Assembly (NCBI GenBank): GCA_947496705.1
Contig: CANMDW010000001.1
Span: 682,001 to 746,000, forward strand
DNA: 64,000 nucleotides
From: an uncultured Aquimarina sp.
Lineage (GTDB): Bacteria > Bacteroidota > Bacteroidia > Flavobacteriales > Flavobacteriaceae
Direction: 5' to 3'
The position numbers were made by a program, and so were the translations under genes. Positions 61,801 to 64,000 of this stretch are shown here, in pieces. Positions within the stretch are counted from its first letter, which is position 1. Each line of letters starts with the position of its first letter. The notes beneath the pieces are model-generated. The model saw only the letters and a program-made list of their open reading frames with translations, searched no databases and had not been told where the DNA came from.

Positions 61801-62106
61801 AAGAATAGTAATAGACCAAAACATGAATAGTATGGCAAAAGCACTGGCAATTGCCGATGTCATATTCACCATTAATGCAACCTGAGTGGGATCTGATGCG
61901 AATGCAGAAGCAAATGCTCCTATCATTTGAAATAGTGGCGCCCCGGGGGGATGACCTACTTGTAATTTTGAAGCTGTTGCAATATATTCTCCTGCATCCC
62001 AAAAACTAGCAGTGGGCTCTACCGTCATTGAGTATACGCATAAAGCGATAGCAAAAACTATCCATCCTAATATTTTATTCCACTTGGTAAAGTTGAATGT
62101 ACTCAT
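58804..62106 (-). CDS. DUF2723 membrane protein with C-terminal TPR-like region
   Basis: I place the start at ATG 62106 (MSTFNFTKWNKILGWIVFAI), which gives 1100 residues; an upstream ATG at 62163 adds 19 residues that look non-coding. The N-terminal half has about twelve membrane helices in the GT-C style (TASFWDAGEYIATASKLQVG with the acidic loop residue, then the GHPPGAPLFQMIGAF segment). Long periplasmic and soluble parts follow, with helical repeats near the end (KARDLWEKVAKKYQEQLTYF). DUF2723 proteins are linked to protein O-glycosylation in Bacteroidota. Monocistronic, with its own terminator. Confidence 0.8.
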   Translation of the reverse strand: MSTFNFTKWNKILGWIVFAIALCVYSMTVEPTASFWDAGEYIATASKLQVGHPPGAPLFQMIGAFASAFASDPTQVALMVNMTSAIASAFAILFMFWSITILVKKVIIKDEELTQSKAFAILGSGMVGALAFTFTDSFWFNAVEAEVYAMATCILSILFYLGLLWERDMHKPRGNRWLILIAFIVGLSFGIHFMGLLSIPAIGLLYYFKNYKEITVKNFIIANVVVVAILLFIFKLLLPSTLKFFGAAEVFFVNSIGLPFNSGTIIALLIIAAAFYFGIRYTRKKDYIQLNTLLLCVLFILVGFSSWVMLPIRANAGTVINENNPNNARELLAYYNLEQYPETHLFYGPQFTEIYAGLDENNPYEDDKPKYEKDLKTGKYIIVNDWKNARQNLDDAHKAFLPRMWSTEHIANYMEYTGPINFTIKPEYQSEEELQKAVMQFRSEYANGELDNEDYHKFLQSFGNYINVEKPSLWDNITYLFDYQMGYMYWRYFMWNFVGRQDDNQGQLTSLEGNWLSGINFIDEAHIGPQDNLPGDALNNKARNTYYFLPLLLGLIGFVFMFQRDKKNFWVLLVFFLFTGLALKIYLNERPFEPRERDYALVGSFYVFAIWIGFGVYALFDLLKDNVKPKILAPVITVVCLLAVPVLLAAQNWDDHDRSNRYTAQSMAKMYLQSCQKDAILFTIGDNDTFALWYAQEIEGYRTDVRTVNTSLFATDWYIDQMKRAAYEGKPIPSQLTHEFYRFGNNDAIYYKPVTNDTMLIKNWMRWIESNDPRTKGDLQSGKKVNTFPTKHIRIPVNKEAVLKNGIVSAKDADLIVPYIDIHLKGDLLFKNRLLMLDIIANNNWERPIYFTGGSYGDDDFLWMKDYLQLDGVTYKLVPILTKLDKRNPFEMGRIDTDLMYKNVTSWDWGNSEDPNIYHDPETRKNAITYRSNLARLVETLIEEGKKDKATQIIDLAMEKMPIEYYEYYTLLEPYITGYYQVGEKQKARDLWEKVAKKYQEQLTYFGNLEIGDQYQYAEEIVTNVERYRGVVDLLLVNQDREMIEEKADEFNKYLGLFARLYSPDEGYDDDEKIRKQEEDLIKEFQNQESALDSVDSLSN

Positions 62107-62261
62107 AAGATTGTATCGGGTTATATAACTTGTGGCGAATTTAGCAATAAAAATACTTTCCACTTAGGTTTTTTTGCAAACGCTTAACAGAAGTTTATAT
62201 TTTAAGGAGTATTAGGAGCATTTAGGAATACAGAATTAGGAGTAAATTTTTAATAAAAATG

Positions 62262-62292
62262 TTTGCAGACCCGAAAGATTGTTTTAAATTTG
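62262..62292 (+). promoter_or_regulatory. Promoter of tRNA-Gln
   Basis: TTTG (62262-62265), a 19-bp spacer and TAAATTTG (62285-62292) match the Bacteroidota consensus exactly, with the tRNA starting 19 bp further on. Confidence 0.8.
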
Positions 62293-62310
62293 CACCCGCA
62301 TTCAACGTAT

Positions 62311-62383
62311 TGGTCTATGGTGTAACTGGCAACACGTCTGGTTTTGGTCCAGAAGAGTCTAGGTTCGAGCCCTAGTAGACCAA
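62311..62383 (+). tRNA. tRNA-Gln (anticodon TTG)
   Basis: A 73-nt cloverleaf. Acceptor arms TGGTCTA and TAGACCA pair perfectly with discriminator A at 62383; the anticodon stem-loop CTGGTTTTGGTCCAG carries TTG, decoding CAA; the T arm has GGTTCGAGCC. CCA is not encoded. A promoter and a terminator flank it, so it is a separate transcription unit. Confidence 0.95.
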
Positions 62384-62389
62384 CTGAGT

Positions 62390-62421
62390 AGGAGTAACAA
62401 GTATCATGTTACTCCTTTTTT
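62390..62421 (+). terminator. Intrinsic terminator of tRNA-Gln
   Basis: Perfect 9-bp arms AGGAGTAAC and GTTACTCCT, 9-base loop, then a T-run of at least five, beginning 7 bp after the tRNA end. Confidence 0.85.
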
Positions 62422-62459
62422 ATTGTAAGAAAGAATAGATATTCTTGTCTGGAGGCCAT

Positions 62460-63293
62460 CTATATTTTAAAAGTCAATACGGGTCTTTTGGCATGATTTA
62501 CCACATCTTCTCCCAAGCTACCATTGATAAAATGTGAGATGCCTTTTCGGCCATGAGTGCTGATCCCGATCATACCGGCACGTACAGATCCTGCAAAATT
62601 TAGAATTCCTTTTTCTACAGTGATATCATTATAAATATTCAATGTATAATTATCCATAGCCATATCAGATATCATACTGTTCATTTTCTCTTCAGTCTCA
62701 TAAGTGGTTTTAAAGCCATTGGCTGTATTGATCCAAACCAGGTGAAGTTTTGCATCTATTGTCTTAGAGAACTCGTGAGCTGCCAATAAACAGGGTTTGT
62801 CCTCATCATCAAAGTTTGTTGCATATACAAAATCGTTAATATCAAAAATCTCACAATCTTCCTTAATTACCAATACTGGTTTTTTTGAAGTACGCACTAC
62901 TTTTTCGGCATTAGAGCCAATAAACAGTTCTTCAAAACCGGTCGATCCATGTGAGCCCATGATGATGATATCTACTTCATTTTTCTTGCTCGAATCGATA
63001 ATCCCCTTCATTACATCTTCAAAACTTACGGTTTCTATGACTTCAATATCTTTTAAAAAATCTTGTTCGAGAACTTCCTCAAACTTTTTATGCGCTTGTT
63101 TCATAAAAAAAATAGCTTCGGGTGCCGGTGCCGGTGCACCAGAAGACATCAAATCGGTGAGGTGCATAGGAAGTTCAAGAATATGTAGTAAATAGATGGT
63201 GGCATCATTTTTTTTGGCGATTTGCGCTGCAACTTTTAATGCACTATCTGCCTGCTTAGAAAAATCTGTTGGTACAAGGATACTTTTGATCAT
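62460..63293 (-). CDS. Universal stress protein, two tandem UspA domains
   Basis: A 277-residue protein. The first UspA domain begins KSILVPTDFSKQADSALKVA and ends with the nucleotide loop IIMGSHGSTGFEELFIGSNA. The second starts DFVYATNFDDEDK and ends IGISTHGRKGISHFINGSLG, then VLTFKI. Both GxxGxxxxxxG(S/N) loops are intact, suggesting ATP binding. It is a single gene. Confidence 0.9.
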   Translation of the reverse strand: MIKSILVPTDFSKQADSALKVAAQIAKKNDATIYLLHILELPMHLTDLMSSGAPAPAPEAIFFMKQAHKKFEEVLEQDFLKDIEVIETVSFEDVMKGIIDSSKKNEVDIIIMGSHGSTGFEELFIGSNAEKVVRTSKKPVLVIKEDCEIFDINDFVYATNFDDEDKPCLLAAHEFSKTIDAKLHLVWINTANGFKTTYETEEKMNSMISDMAMDNYTLNIYNDITVEKGILNFAGSVRAGMIGISTHGRKGISHFINGSLGEDVVNHAKRPVLTFKI

Positions 63294-63450
63294 AATATCA
63301 CTTTTTTGAAATAAGTTAGTTAATAATTGTTTATGGTTTAGAGCTTCTATGCAACTATGTCATAAAACCAAATGATGATAATTTTGTTTACTTCCTTAAA
63401 AGTAAGGAAACTATCTTAAATTTACGAAATAAATTCATCCCTTGTGATAT

Positions 63451-63480
63451 TTTGAATCTAAGATATTATTGCTATCTTTG
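63451..63480 (+). promoter_or_regulatory. Promoter upstream of rimP
   Basis: TTTG (63451-63454), an 18-bp spacer and TATCTTTG (63473-63480) match the Bacteroidota promoter pattern. Transcription should begin near 63486, giving a leader of about 50 nt. Confidence 0.75.
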
Positions 63481-63504
63481 CACCGTTGAAATTAAAAAAC
63501 CAGT

Positions 63505-63530
63505 GAGGGGACGAAAAGTCCCCTCTTTTT
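63505..63530 (+). promoter_or_regulatory. Terminator-like leader hairpin before rimP
   Basis: Arms GAGGGGAC and GTCCCCTC with a GAAAA loop and a T5 run form a complete intrinsic terminator between the promoter and the rimP start, 9 bp before the ATG. This layout suggests attenuation of the rimP operon. Confidence 0.65.
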
Positions 63531-63538
63531 ATCTGTTT

Positions 63539-64000
63539 ATGTCATTAAAAGATAAGACTCAGAGATTGTTGGACGAAGCACTTGCAGAAAACCCGTCTTT
63601 ATTTCTAATAGATTGCAAAATTCATCCCGATAATAGTATAGAAGTTACTATCGATGGAGATGATGGTGTTACAGTAGAAAATTGTATTGCAGTTAGTAGA
63701 GCCATCGAACATAATTTGGATCGGGATGAGGAAGATTTTTCGCTTCAGGTGATGTCTGCAGGAGTATCAGAAGGGTTAAAACATATTCGGCAATACAAAA
63801 AAAATGTGGGTAGAAAACTTAAAGTAAAAACCCACTTAGCAATTGTAGAAGGAGAATTGATTCGGGTAACAGACGATGCAGTTACCTTGACGTGGAAAGC
63901 CAGAGAGCCAAAACCGGTAGGGAAAGGTAAGATCACAGTGACCAAAGAGGCTGTGATAGCTTTTGAAAATATTGTAGAAGCAAAAGTTATGATAACATTT
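63539..64000 (+). CDS. rimP: Ribosome maturation factor RimP, 3' end outside the window
   Basis: The ATG at 63539 opens a frame that stays open for 154 codons to the window edge. SLKDKTQRLLDEALAENPSL, NSIEVTIDGDDGVTVENCIA and FSLQVMSAGVSEGLKHIRQY match the RimP pattern (the first domain, then the SAGVSE turn), and the C-terminal VMITF is where the family usually ends, so at most a few codons are missing. RimP assists 30S subunit assembly and is usually followed by nusA and infB. Confidence 0.85.
   Translation, partial: MSLKDKTQRLLDEALAENPSLFLIDCKIHPDNSIEVTIDGDDGVTVENCIAVSRAIEHNLDRDEEDFSLQVMSAGVSEGLKHIRQYKKNVGRKLKVKTHLAIVEGELIRVTDDAVTLTWKAREPKPVGKGKITVTKEAVIAFENIVEAKVMITF

Overview
The window looks like chromosome of a marine member of the Flavobacteriaceae (Bacteroidota). 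Base composition is AT-rich. Several genes have the Bacteroidota promoter signature (TTG or TTTG, about 19 bp, then TAnnTTTG) and few have a Shine-Dalgarno sequence. Gene content fits: DUF547, DUF4407, DUF4230 and DUF2723 proteins, BlaI/M56 peptidase pairs, many short N-terminal lipoproteins, a mevalonate pathway and TIGR04283-type glycosyltransferases. I cannot name the genus.

Layout. 1-5.1 kb: end of a probable outer-membrane protein gene, a DUF547 protein, an FAD oxidoreductase plus membrane polyferredoxin pair, then a repeat-rich gap with a 41-bp tandem repeat. 5.1-9.3 kb: a MORN-like repeat protein and a tight three-gene glycosyltransferase operon. 9.3-12.2 kb: an unrecognised membrane protein with a 55-residue partner, an RluB-type pseudouridine synthase and a nitrilase. 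13-16 kb: mevalonate operon (diphosphomevalonate decarboxylase, mevalonate-type kinase, UbiA prenyltransferase). 16.1-18.5 kb: TspO, TetR and a serine hydrolase. 18.5-23 kb: six tandem paralogous lipoproteins, most with a short collagen-like Gly-X-Y tract; one copy has lost its start. 23.2 kb: a 180-bp non-autonomous transposable element with an 8-bp target duplication.

24-28.9 kb: DUF4407, a BlaI/M56 sensor pair with a legible operator, an ABM-like protein and a HAD hydrolase. 28.8-30.4 kb is a graveyard: a short epimerase 5' fragment joined to an IS1380-like transposase remnant, itself split by a 161-bp element, next to an AraC regulator with a stop and a frameshift. 30.4-36.2 kb: lipoprotein, glycosyltransferase, second DUF547, S9 peptidase, HD hydrolase, DUF456. 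36.3-39.1 kb: a second BlaI/M56 locus with three operator-like dyads across its promoter, flanked by a frameshifted and an intact small protein that share the C-terminal domain of the M56 protein. 39.2-45.9 kb: housekeeping run (ruvC, hemW, methyltransferase, cyclase, DUF4230, GNAT, MmcQ/YjbR, MutS-like ATPase).

45.8-51.8 kb is a hydroxyproline catabolic cluster with a divergent AraC regulator. Its four enzymes would epimerise, oxidise, deaminate and dehydrogenate 4-hydroxyproline to 2-oxoglutarate. 51.8-52.4 kb is a second repeat-rich gap. 52.4-64 kb: an unknown basic protein, polA, a membrane metallophosphoesterase, a thioredoxin-fold protein lacking both active-site cysteines, a polysaccharide deacetylase, a DUF2723 membrane protein, tRNA-Gln, a universal stress protein and the start of rimP with a promoter and a terminator-like leader hairpin.

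I found no CRISPR array, prophage or complete defence system. The most unusual material is the collagen-like lipoprotein array, the two small mobile elements with readable target duplications, and the operator arrays at the two BlaI loci.
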